A stretch of DNA of 64,000 nucleotides, taken from NCBI GenBank assembly GCA_017405875.1, contig JAFQZM010000022.1, positions 62,001 to 126,000 of the forward strand. Direction: 5' to 3'. The translations under genes and the position numbers were made by a program. This DNA comes from a bacterium (GTDB lineage Bacteria; UBP6; UBA1177). Below, in pieces: positions 42,662 to 50,966 of the stretch. Under the pieces are notes generated by a model. It worked only from the letters and a program-made list of their open reading frames with translations. It was not told the DNA's origin and ran no database searches. Each line of letters begins with the position of its first letter. The first letter of the stretch is position 1.

Positions 42662-44022
42662 TGCATATTCATTTTATGGGCATAGGCGGAAGCGGTGTCA
42701 GCGGTCTTGCAACTGCTGCGAAGTCGTTCGGCTACAGGGTCAGCGGCTGCGACATGAAGGAAAGTTCGTTCCTTAAAATGGTGAGAGGTCAGGGAATAGA
42801 GTGTATGCAGGGGCACGATCCTGCTCATCTTGACGGAGTTGACATTCTCGTCCGTTCGAGTGCCGTTCCGCTTGACAATCCGGAAGTGACCGCGGCTTTG
42901 AAAAAGGGGGTAAAAGTCGTTACCAGAGGCGAATTTTTGGCAATCCTGCTTGAAAAAAAGCACAAAATCGGTGTCGGCGGCAGCCACGGCAAAACTTCGA
43001 CGACCTGGATGATATATGCGCTTCTTCGTGCCGCAGGAGTTGATGCCTCTGTTTATGCCGGCGGGAAAAGCAACGGTCTGACGAGTGTTTCTGCCGGTGA
43101 ACCTTACGTTGTCGAACTTGACGAAAGCGACGGCTCGATTTTCAAAATGTGTCCAGATTCGCTTGTTATCACAAACCTTGAGTTCGAACACGCCGATTTT
43201 TACAAAACGCCGGTCGAGATGCTGAAATCTTTCGAGCGCTATCTTCTTTCGGAAAGACCTGAAAATCTGATAATCGGTCGCGGCTACGATCTGAGCGACA
43301 GACTTTTTGCGATGTTTTCGCCTCTTTCTTTTCCGACTCACGATGAAATCAGACACGGCGACGGTTTTGAAAACAACGACTGCAGCAGTTTTTATATGAA
43401 AGAGGGTTCGCTTTTCTTCCTTTCGGGTAATACCGAAATTTATGTGGGAGATGTTGCGGAACCGACGCACATTCTGCAGAACCGCTCCGCTGCGCTTCTT
43501 GCAGCTTCTGAATATTTAGGAAAAACCGGGCGTTCTCTTCCTGTTATTAACCGCGAATTCTGGAAGTCGGTGCCGAAAGTCGACCGCAGGTTCCAGAATG
43601 TAGGAACCTGGCACGGAATGACGCTCGTTGACGACTATGCGCACCATCCGAGCGAAGTTCACGCACTGATCGAGCAGGCTGAACACGAGTTCAAAAACTT
43701 CTGTCTTGTTTTCCAGCCGCACAGAATTTCGAGATTTACTACTTTTTATGACAAGTTCAGGGAAGTTCTGAAAGATGTCGGAGCATTGATAATTCTTCCG
43801 GTCTATTCGGCGGGCGAAAAGTTCGAAGGGAGAGCATCAAGAGAACTTTATGAAGAGCTGAAAAACGGAGATAACTTTGTTTTTTATGCCGAAAATACAG
43901 ATAAGGCTGTCGAAATTATTAAAGAAAACGAAAAAAGACTTCACGCTTCGGCAATAGTTTCAGCCGGTGCGGGGGACGTGAATACGATTTTCGCCAAACT
44001 TATGAGCGGAGAAGATAAGTGA
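42661..44022 (+). CDS. murC: UDP-MurNAc:L-alanine ligase
   Basis: The 453-residue ligase begins stem peptide synthesis. The N-terminal motif HFMGIGGSGVSGLA, the ATP loop GVGGSHGKTSTTWMI (about 101-115), VVELDESDGS, LEFEHADFY, DDYAHHPSEVHAL and FQPHRISRF define MurC. The last four are also found in Mpl ligase, but the cluster position decides. It overlaps murG by 1 nt and murB by 4 nt. Confidence 0.94.
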   Translation: MHIHFMGIGGSGVSGLATAAKSFGYRVSGCDMKESSFLKMVRGQGIECMQGHDPAHLDGVDILVRSSAVPLDNPEVTAALKKGVKVVTRGEFLAILLEKKHKIGVGGSHGKTSTTWMIYALLRAAGVDASVYAGGKSNGLTSVSAGEPYVVELDESDGSIFKMCPDSLVITNLEFEHADFYKTPVEMLKSFERYLLSERPENLIIGRGYDLSDRLFAMFSPLSFPTHDEIRHGDGFENNDCSSFYMKEGSLFFLSGNTEIYVGDVAEPTHILQNRSAALLAASEYLGKTGRSLPVINREFWKSVPKVDRRFQNVGTWHGMTLVDDYAHHPSEVHALIEQAEHEFKNFCLVFQPHRISRFTTFYDKFREVLKDVGALIILPVYSAGEKFEGRASRELYEELKNGDNFVFYAENTDKAVEIIKENEKRLHASAIVSAGAGDVNTIFAKLMSGEDK

Positions 44023-44861
44023 AGTTCAAAAAGCGCGCCGACATAAGTGAACTTCTCACAATAAAGGTAAAAGACGCGGTCTGCGATCTTTACTTTCCTG
44101 AAATTATTGATGATCTGGTGCGCTTTACCTCTGAATTCGACGATTACAGAATCCTTTCCGGCGGCAGTAATATTATCGCAGGAGACGTGAAAAAGCCCGT
44201 TCTTTACATGGGAAAGGCGATTTCTACAAGCGATACCGACGATGTAGACGAATATCTGGTCAAAACTTTCATGCCTTCGTGGGTAAGCAACGCGGCTCTG
44301 CTCGACTATTCGATAAAGAACGGCTTGTCCGGTGTCGAATTTCTTGCAGGGATTCCGGGAAATCTCGGCGGCGCGCTTTACGGAAACGCGGCTCCGGCAG
44401 GTTCTTCGTGGGATGATGTAGTCGGCGTGATTTACGTCATTCAGAACGGCAAGGTTTTCCCGTTTTTGCCGAAATACAGCTACCGCTCGCTTGACAACAA
44501 GCCTGAAGGCTGTTTCGTGATTTACGGTGCTGAGTTGATTTTGACGAAAGATACTTCGGAAAACGTAAGAGCGAGGATTCTGGAATTCCTTTCGAAGAGA
44601 ATAAAGATAAAAGGGCACAGCGCGGGTTCGCTTTTCAAAAATCCGAAAGACGGCAAGGCGGGATATATGCTTGACCAGTGCGGAATGAAAGGTTTTTCCA
44701 TCGGCGGCGCGAAACTCAGTGACAACCATGCAAACATAATAATAAATACGGGTGAAGGAACTTTCGACGACTTCTGCCGCCTGAAAGAGATAGCGATTGA
44801 AAGAGTGCGCGAAAAATTCGGTGTTACTCTGGAACCCGAAGTTCAGTTCTGGTATGATTGA
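44019..44861 (+). CDS. murB: UDP-N-acetylenolpyruvoylglucosamine reductase
   Basis: The 280-residue FAD enzyme reduces the enolpyruvyl group to make UDP-MurNAc. The FAD-binding ILSGGSNIIAGD segment, GVEFLAGIPGNLGGALYGNA, a catalytic Ser-Ala-G-type region AGSLFKNP, and a conserved GFSIGGAKLSDNHANIIIN are present. Size fits the shorter type II enzymes. The start is GTG at 44019, overlapping murC (GTGA). It precedes ddl by 18 nt. Confidence 0.92.
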   Translation: MKFKKRADISELLTIKVKDAVCDLYFPEIIDDLVRFTSEFDDYRILSGGSNIIAGDVKKPVLYMGKAISTSDTDDVDEYLVKTFMPSWVSNAALLDYSIKNGLSGVEFLAGIPGNLGGALYGNAAPAGSSWDDVVGVIYVIQNGKVFPFLPKYSYRSLDNKPEGCFVIYGAELILTKDTSENVRARILEFLSKRIKIKGHSAGSLFKNPKDGKAGYMLDQCGMKGFSIGGAKLSDNHANIIINTGEGTFDDFCRLKEIAIERVREKFGVTLEPEVQFWYD

Positions 44862-44879
44862 TTTTTTGAGGAGATAAAA

Positions 44880-45788
44880 ATGAAACTCGACAAAAACATG
44901 AAGATTGCGGTCATTGCCGGCGGAATGTCGGACGAGCGCGAAGTCAGCCTCGTTACGGGAAACATGCTTTACAAAACCCTTTGCGAAGGCGGTTACACCA
45001 GCGTGAAGTTCATTGATGTCGGTTTTGATTTGGCTGAAAAACTCCGTGAATTCAATCCTGATGTAGTTGTAAACGGTCTTCACGGCAGATATGGTGAAGA
45101 CGGAACGGTTCAGGGACTTCTCGAAATGATGAAAATTCCGTACACGAATTCGGGTGTTACGGCAAGTGCTGTCGGCATGGACAAACTGCTCTGCCGCGCC
45201 GTTATGAAAGACTGCGGAATAAATGTCGCAGAAGGAAAAACGATCGAAGCGGCGCCTGACATGGAAAAACCTTACGATTTCCCGTTCGTCGTCAAAGATC
45301 CGGTCAACGGTTCAAGCCGCGGAGTTTACATAGTCAAAAACGAAGAGAGCTGGGAAGATTCGAAAAAAGAACTTAAAGCGGGAAAACGCTATCTCTGCGA
45401 AAAGTTCTTCAAAGGACGCGAAGTCAATGTTGCTGTGCTTGAAAACAAAGTTCTCGGCGATGTCGAGATCACTCCGGCAAACGAGTTCTACGACTACGAC
45501 GCGAAATACAACAGCGACAAGACGATATACACGGTTCATCCCGATATCAGCGAAATTGCGAGGGAGAAGATCTCCGACGCCGCTTTGAAACTGCATGTCG
45601 CGCTCGGCTGCAAAGGTGTCACGAGAAGCGATTTCATAGTCAGCGGCGACGACTACATAATGCTTGAGATCAACACTCTTCCGGGAATGACGGGACATTC
45701 GCTTGTTCCTATGATCGCGAAATACCGCGGGATAGGATACCTTGAACTTATTGAAACACTTATTTCGGAGTGCTTGAGCGCAAAATGA
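44880..45788 (+). CDS. ddl: D-alanine--D-alanine ligase
   Basis: The 302-residue ATP-grasp enzyme makes the dipeptide added by MurF. AVIAGGMSDEREVSLVTG starts the protein, followed by NGLHGRYGEDGTVQGLLE, YTNSGVTASAVGMDK, KDPVNGSSRGVYIV, and the metal/ATP end MLEINTLPGMTGHSLVP. The start has GGAG six bases upstream. It overlaps ftsQ by 4 nt (ATGA), as in many Proteobacteria. Confidence 0.96.
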   Translation: MKLDKNMKIAVIAGGMSDEREVSLVTGNMLYKTLCEGGYTSVKFIDVGFDLAEKLREFNPDVVVNGLHGRYGEDGTVQGLLEMMKIPYTNSGVTASAVGMDKLLCRAVMKDCGINVAEGKTIEAAPDMEKPYDFPFVVKDPVNGSSRGVYIVKNEESWEDSKKELKAGKRYLCEKFFKGREVNVAVLENKVLGDVEITPANEFYDYDAKYNSDKTIYTVHPDISEIAREKISDAALKLHVALGCKGVTRSDFIVSGDDYIMLEINTLPGMTGHSLVPMIAKYRGIGYLELIETLISECLSAK

Positions 45789-46654
45789 AGAAGTTCTTAG
45801 GGATATTGGGCGCTATAGGATACGTGCTCTGCACGTATCTTCTCGTGTCGCTTTTTGCTGCCGTATTCTGCTTTGCAGGAGATACTTTTGAGGCGTTCAA
45901 AAACAGTGACAGAATGCTCATAACTCCTGAAAATGTCGAGATAATAGGAAACGACCGCCTGAGCAGGGAAGATATTCTTTTTGTTGCCGGTCTTGATAAA
46001 AAAATCAGTTTTTTTGATGCCGACAGTAAAAAAATGACACTCAATCTCTCGACTTGCGGATGGGTCAAAAAGGCTTTTGTGGAAAAGTTTTTCCCGAATT
46101 CGGTGGTGATACATATAGAAGAATTCAAACCGGCGATGATTGTTACCAGCAGAAAAAGGTCGTCAGATTCAGACAAAGATTCCTTTATGCCGTGGTTTTC
46201 CGATGCCGACGGAATCCTTTTCAAAAAGGCTCTTTCACGTGAAATTCCGAAGGATATGCCCACTTTTTATCTGAAATATTCTACTCCGGAAGAGGAGAAA
46301 AAACGTTCGGAGAAGATAAAAAACGCTATTTTTCTTGCGAAAAAATGGGAAAATCTGGATTCGCTTTGCCATCTTAGAAGCATCAGTTATGAATTTCTTG
46401 CCGGATATTCGCTGCTGTGCGTTCTTGAAAAAAAGCGTTTGGAGACGGTCATCCATCTTAAGGAAGAGGCAACGGTAGATGAGTGGAACCAGATGATGCA
46501 GAAAACATCCGGTGCGATAAGAGAGCTTCTTGCCAAAAGTCAGTGGGTGTGGGAGTACGATTTTGACAAGGTAAAAAATAATTTCGGCGAGACGGAATTT
46601 GAAATTATATTCGGAAAACTTGTTAATATAAAAAAGGGAGAATCTGATGGCTAG
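45785..46654 (+). CDS. ftsQ: Cell division protein FtsQ
   Basis: The 289-residue protein has a short N-terminus, one membrane helix (about 5-30), and a POTRA domain: ENVEIIGNDRLSREDILFVAGL (about 43-64), then STCGWVKKAFVEKFFPNSVVIHIEE. A beta domain follows. FtsQ recruits FtsB/FtsL and FtsW/FtsI to the septum. Start at ATG 45785 overlaps the ddl stop; an upstream in-frame start lies inside ddl. It overlaps ftsA by 8 nt. Confidence 0.88.
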   Translation: MKKFLGILGAIGYVLCTYLLVSLFAAVFCFAGDTFEAFKNSDRMLITPENVEIIGNDRLSREDILFVAGLDKKISFFDADSKKMTLNLSTCGWVKKAFVEKFFPNSVVIHIEEFKPAMIVTSRKRSSDSDKDSFMPWFSDADGILFKKALSREIPKDMPTFYLKYSTPEEEKKRSEKIKNAIFLAKKWENLDSLCHLRSISYEFLAGYSLLCVLEKKRLETVIHLKEEATVDEWNQMMQKTSGAIRELLAKSQWVWEYDFDKVKNNFGETEFEIIFGKLVNIKKGESDG

Positions 46655-47873
46655 AGGCAATACGATGATTGCTGCACTTGATATAGGTACGCAGAGCGTC
46701 ACGACTCTTATTGCGCAAAAGAGTGATGACGGTGTTTTTGCAATTATAGGAAAGGGTGTCGCTGAAAACAACAAAGGTCTGATTGCGGGCGATGTCGTTG
46801 ATGTCCAGGCTACCGCTGCAGCGATACGCGATTCCGTATCGGAGGCCGAGCAGATTTCCTCAAAACGCATAAAAAAGGTCTATGTGGGTGTTTCAGGTGA
46901 AGGAGTCCGTTCTATAAACAGCCACGGCGTGATCCAGGTCAGAGGTCAGGAAGTCGCAAAGACCGATATGAACCGGGTCATAGAACAGGCCAAAATAATC
47001 ACATTGCCTGACGACAGAGAGATTATAAGTGTAGAAATAGGAAAATACACTGTCGACGGCAAGGCAGGCATAGTAAATCCGATAGGAATGGCGTGCAGGA
47101 GGCTCGAAGTCGACGTTCTTATAATAACGATGCCGAAAACGATGTTCAGAAATCTTTACAAAGCTGTCGAAGATGCCGGATTTTTCGTGAACGGTGTCGT
47201 TGTGAGCGCCATAGCTTCAAGCTGGGCTGTTCTTGAAGACGATGAGAAAAATATCGGTGTCGCGATGGTTGACATTGGTGACGGTGTTGCAGATATAGCG
47301 ATTTATCAGAACGGAGCTCCGGTTTATGTAGCGGTAATGCCGATGGGCGGAAAGTTCATCACCGACGACATCAGCAAAGTAATGAAGATTCCGCCGGCTG
47401 AAGCGGAAAAAATAAAATGTAAGTACGGCAATGTCCGTCCCGAGTACGTTTCGGATACTGAAGTGTTCGATACGGTTGTCATCGGTACGAATGCGCCGAC
47501 GACAAAAAAGGTTAAGCAGCTTGCAACTGTAATAACTCCGAGGATCGAGGAAATCCTCATAGAAATAAAAAAGAAACTTATGGAAAGTCAGAAAGAGAAC
47601 ATTATTCAGTCGGACATTGTTCTTACCGGAGGATCAGCGCAACTGAAGAACATTCAGTGCGTTGCGGAAGATACTCTGGAGCAGACGGTAAGGATCGGAA
47701 CTCCGAAGATTGATGAAACAAGTATCGGATTGAATGATGTGCTGAGTTCACCCAGGTTTGCGACGGCTGTCGGTATAATCAGACATTTTTCCTGCCGCAA
47801 ACAGATGGAAATCGCAAAAAGAAACGGATGGTTGGCGAGGGTAGCCGATATTTTTAGAAATTTTTTCGAGTAG
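46647..47873 (+). CDS. ftsA: Cell division protein FtsA
   Basis: The 408-residue actin-like ATPase anchors FtsZ to the membrane. ALDIGTQSVTTLIA is phosphate loop 1, the SHS2 insertion (about 85-165) contains VSGEGVRSINSHGV, VDIGDGVADIAIY is phosphate loop 2, and VLTGGSAQLKNI the adenosine motif. The C-terminal end GWLARVADIFRNFFE forms an amphipathic membrane helix. It overlaps ftsQ by 8 nt and precedes ftsZ by 9 nt. Confidence 0.95.
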   Translation: MARGNTMIAALDIGTQSVTTLIAQKSDDGVFAIIGKGVAENNKGLIAGDVVDVQATAAAIRDSVSEAEQISSKRIKKVYVGVSGEGVRSINSHGVIQVRGQEVAKTDMNRVIEQAKIITLPDDREIISVEIGKYTVDGKAGIVNPIGMACRRLEVDVLIITMPKTMFRNLYKAVEDAGFFVNGVVVSAIASSWAVLEDDEKNIGVAMVDIGDGVADIAIYQNGAPVYVAVMPMGGKFITDDISKVMKIPPAEAEKIKCKYGNVRPEYVSDTEVFDTVVIGTNAPTTKKVKQLATVITPRIEEILIEIKKKLMESQKENIIQSDIVLTGGSAQLKNIQCVAEDTLEQTVRIGTPKIDETSIGLNDVLSSPRFATAVGIIRHFSCRKQMEIAKRNGWLARVADIFRNFFE

Positions 47874-47882
47874 GAGAGTCGG

Positions 47883-49196
47883 ATGAGCGAGAAAGAAGGA
47901 CCAGTAAAAATTGCAGTTATCGGTGTGGGCGGCTGTGGCTGCAATGCGGCAAAAATGATTGAAGAGGAAACAGTTACCAATGAAGATTCGGTATTTAAGA
48001 ACAGCAACGTCAAGATAGTTGCTGCCAATACTGATGCGCAGGTGCTTGCGCAGCTTAACGAGGTAAACCAGATACAACTCGGTCCCAAACTGACAAAGGG
48101 TCAGGGAGCGGGCGGAAATCCTGATTGCGGAAGAGACGCGGCGATAGAAAGCCAGGTTGATATATATTCGGCTCTGGAAGGTAACGATATGGTTTTTCTG
48201 ACTACAGGTATGGGCGGTGGAACAGGAACAGGTGCAGCTCCCGTTATAGCCAGCGCCGCAAAGAAAAACGGAATACTCACCGTCGGAATCGTAACGAAAC
48301 CCTTTTCTTTTGAAGGCAAGCAGAAGATGAAATGTGCCGATGCCGGAATCGAGGAGCTTCGCAAGAATGTAGACGCTCTTCTTGTCGTTCCGAACGATAT
48401 CCTTCTCGAAATAGCAGGTGACGATGACGATGCCGTAGATATGTTCAAAAAACCGAACGAGATTCTCATTTATGCCGTAAGAAGCATATCGGAACTTATA
48501 ATAAAAACAGGTTTCGTAAACCTAGATTTCTCAGATGTCAGAAGCACCATGCTCGATATGGGTATGGCAGTTATAGGTTTCGGTAGTGCTACCGGTGAAC
48601 ACGCCCCGCTCAATGCCGTTAAAGACGCTCTCAATAATCCGCTCCTGAAAAATTTTACGATAAAAGGAACAAAGAGAATGCTTGTTTACGTCAACGGAAA
48701 TACAAAACTCAAGGAATTTGCAGAGGCATCAACCTATCTTAACGATATGGGTGATGAAGACGCAAGGTTTAAATTCGGTCTTTTCGTTGACAAGAACAAG
48801 ACTGATGTTTCGGTCCTTATCGTTGCCGAAGCTCACGAAGCGAATGTTTCAAGCTTAAAAGCGTGCAAAAAAGAGAAGGATGACAGTCAGAACACTATTT
48901 TTGATATCGAAAAAACCGAGCCTTTTAACGAAGATGTAGTTGTTGAACTGCAGAAACCGGTTGCAGAAAGCAACGGAATAGCTGCATCGGCGTCAAAAAA
49001 TGTTTCCGCAGAGCCGCCAAGCCTTGAAGTCAAGGACACGAAGCCCTTTTCCTTCAAGGATGAAACGGTAGCGTTTGTTCCAGAAAGCATCGATATCGAC
49101 CAGAATGACAAATCCATTCCCGCTGTTCTTCGCAAACTTTCGAAGGAAGAGAAGGAAAAAATGCAGGTTTCACTCACGGAATACATCTACAAATAA
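47883..49196 (+). CDS. ftsZ: Cell division GTPase FtsZ
   Basis: The 437-residue tubulin homologue forms the Z-ring. The GTP signature is GMGGGTGTGAAPVIA (about 103-117), preceded by GAGGNPDCGRDAA and followed by VTKPFSFEGKQK. The N-terminal loop is GVGGCGCNAAKMI, with Cys at two places that are normally Gly. An extra stretch of about 10 residues (EEETVTNEDSVF) follows helix H1. The variable linker covers about 330-410, and the tail carries the FtsA/ZipA-binding peptide SIPAVLRKL followed by about 20 further residues. It is the last gene of the dcw cluster. Confidence 0.96.
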   Translation: MSEKEGPVKIAVIGVGGCGCNAAKMIEEETVTNEDSVFKNSNVKIVAANTDAQVLAQLNEVNQIQLGPKLTKGQGAGGNPDCGRDAAIESQVDIYSALEGNDMVFLTTGMGGGTGTGAAPVIASAAKKNGILTVGIVTKPFSFEGKQKMKCADAGIEELRKNVDALLVVPNDILLEIAGDDDDAVDMFKKPNEILIYAVRSISELIIKTGFVNLDFSDVRSTMLDMGMAVIGFGSATGEHAPLNAVKDALNNPLLKNFTIKGTKRMLVYVNGNTKLKEFAEASTYLNDMGDEDARFKFGLFVDKNKTDVSVLIVAEAHEANVSSLKACKKEKDDSQNTIFDIEKTEPFNEDVVVELQKPVAESNGIAASASKNVSAEPPSLEVKDTKPFSFKDETVAFVPESIDIDQNDKSIPAVLRKLSKEEKEKMQVSLTEYIYK

Positions 49197-49207
49197 AATC
49201 TGTTTAT

Positions 49208-49233
49208 AAATTTCCCCGAAAATACTGAAATTT
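49208..49233 (+). terminator. Possible weak terminator after ftsZ
   Basis: AAATTTC (49208-49214) and GAAATTT (49227-49233) form a 7-bp stem with a 12-base loop, followed by two more T. The stem is A/T rich, so termination would be weak. Confidence 0.3.
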
Positions 49234-49244
49234 TTCACTTTAAG

Positions 49245-49272
49245 TTGAAAATAAAAAGTCTGTGTGTACAAT
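49245..49272 (+). promoter_or_regulatory. Promoter of the carboxyltransferase gene
   Basis: TTGAAA (49245-49250) and TACAAT (49267-49272), each five of six consensus, with a 16-nt spacer, 42 bases before the start codon. Confidence 0.65.
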
Positions 49273-49314
49273 GCTCTGCTTTTTGGTTTTTTATTATTTT
49301 TATATAGGTGGATC

Positions 49315-50964
49315 ATGGCAAAAAAACTTCTTATCAGAGACCTCACTTTAAGAGACGGTCAGCAGTCGCAGTTCGCGACCAGAATGAATCAGAATCAAGT
49401 CGACAGACTCTTGAAATCGTTCAACAAAGCACATTTCTATGCAATGGAAGTCTGGGGCGGAGCGGTTCCCGATTCAGTTATGCGCTATCTCGGCGAAGAT
49501 CCGTGGGATAGACTTGAAAAAATCAAAGCGGGAGTAGGCGAAGCGAGCAAACTCACGGCACTTTCAAGAGGAAGAAACCTTTTCGGCTACAATCCCTATC
49601 CTGAAGACGTTATCGAAGGCTTCAACCGCAACGCGATAAAATCGGGTATCGACATCATGCGTATTTTCGATGCTCTGAACGATATCGACAACATGCGCTC
49701 GACGATAAAATACGTCAAGGAAAACGGTGGAATGACAGACTGCTGCATCTGCTACACGGTCGATCCTAAATTCTCGGCGAAAGACAAGATCAAGGCTATG
49801 TTCAGCGGCAAAAAACTTCCGGACAACCTTTTCTCGATAGACTATTTCGTAAATAAAGCAGTCGAACTCGAAAAGGCGGGTGCCGACATGATTTCGATCA
49901 AGGATATGGCGGGACTCATCAATCCGGCAATGAGCGCAAAACTTATTTCGGCTCTTAAAAAAGCGGTCAAGATCCCGATAGACCTGCATACCCACTGCAC
50001 TCCGGGCTACGGCTTGGGCAGTGTTCTCATGGCGATGGTAAACGACGTTGATATCGTTGACTCCGTAATCATGCCGTTTGCAGGCGGTCCTGCGGCTCCG
50101 GCATTCGAGCTTATTCAGGTTTTTGCTACCAAACTCGGTCTTGAAACCAATGTTGATCTCTCGGCTGTAAAAGAAATCAGAACTGAACTTTTCAAGGTCA
50201 GAAAAGAACTTGCAAAATTCGACCAGTACAAGCTTTTCCCGAAAGATTTCGATCCGACGGACAAACTTCCGGCAGATGTCGAAAAACTTTTCGACGACGC
50301 TATCGCAGCGGCAAAGAAAGGTGATACCGATACAGTTACCGACCTCACTCAGCAGATTGAGCGCTACTTCAACTTCCCGAAACCGAACGAAGTCGTCAGA
50401 ATGGCGCAGATCCCCGGCGGAATGTACACCAACATGCTTGCACAGCTTCAGGCAGGCAAAATCGAACATCTTCTTCCGAAAGTAATGGAGATGGTTCCGA
50501 TCGTCAGACTTGCTGCCGGTGTTCCGCCGCTTGTAACTCCTACAAGCCAGATTGTCGGAACTCAGGCTGTAAGCTGCGTCATCAACCTCAATTCGGGCAA
50601 GGCGATGTATGAAAATACGTCTGTTCAGTTCGTAAATCTGGTTAAAGGCGGTTACGGTCACACGCCGTGGCCGGTTGATCCCGCTTTCCGTGAAAAAATC
50701 TCGGGAAAACGCGAGGAACAGCCTTACGACACGTCGAAACACGTAAAACAGGTAAATGAAACGCTTGACGAATTCGGCGGCGTAAAACTTGCTGCAACAG
50801 AAAAGGAAGAGCTTCTTCTCGAGCTTTTCCCGGCAGTTGCGAAACCTTTCCTCAAAACTAAAAGAGAAAAGGATTTCAGAGCGGAGCAGCAGAAAGTTCA
50901 GGATAAACTTGACGAAGAAAGAGGAAAACTCATTTCTGCGCTTGAAGGAAACGTCTTAGAATAG
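49315..50964 (+). CDS. Carboxyltransferase, transcarboxylase 5S / OadA-like, without biotin domain
   Basis: The 549-residue enzyme has an HMGL-like TIM barrel: LTLRDGQQSQFATRMNQNQ starts it, then MEVWGGAVPDSVMRYLGEDPW, ISIKDMAGLINP with the metal-binding lysine, and HTHCTPGYGLG. The conserved carboxylase domain follows (about 300-510: GGMYTNM, VMEMVPIVR, VTPTSQIVGTQA). The biotinyl domain with its MKM motif is absent, as in the 5S subunit of methylmalonyl-CoA carboxyltransferase; OadA and PycB usually carry it. The reaction is likely carboxyl exchange between oxaloacetate and biotin, with pyruvate as product. No partner subunit is nearby. The start is ATG 49315 after AGGTGG. Confidence 0.85.
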   Translation: MAKKLLIRDLTLRDGQQSQFATRMNQNQVDRLLKSFNKAHFYAMEVWGGAVPDSVMRYLGEDPWDRLEKIKAGVGEASKLTALSRGRNLFGYNPYPEDVIEGFNRNAIKSGIDIMRIFDALNDIDNMRSTIKYVKENGGMTDCCICYTVDPKFSAKDKIKAMFSGKKLPDNLFSIDYFVNKAVELEKAGADMISIKDMAGLINPAMSAKLISALKKAVKIPIDLHTHCTPGYGLGSVLMAMVNDVDIVDSVIMPFAGGPAAPAFELIQVFATKLGLETNVDLSAVKEIRTELFKVRKELAKFDQYKLFPKDFDPTDKLPADVEKLFDDAIAAAKKGDTDTVTDLTQQIERYFNFPKPNEVVRMAQIPGGMYTNMLAQLQAGKIEHLLPKVMEMVPIVRLAAGVPPLVTPTSQIVGTQAVSCVINLNSGKAMYENTSVQFVNLVKGGYGHTPWPVDPAFREKISGKREEQPYDTSKHVKQVNETLDEFGGVKLAATEKEELLLELFPAVAKPFLKTKREKDFRAEQQKVQDKLDEERGKLISALEGNVLE

Positions 50965-50966
50965 TC

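Noticed and set aside
49564-50742. Long minus-strand open frame (392 codons) inside the carboxyltransferase gene
   Set aside because: It lies fully opposite a well-conserved enzyme gene, has no ribosome-binding site, and its translation has no domain pattern. Similar long antisense frames occur opposite many genes here (for example 43941-45083, 35459-36583, 4257-5261), a by-product of codon bias.
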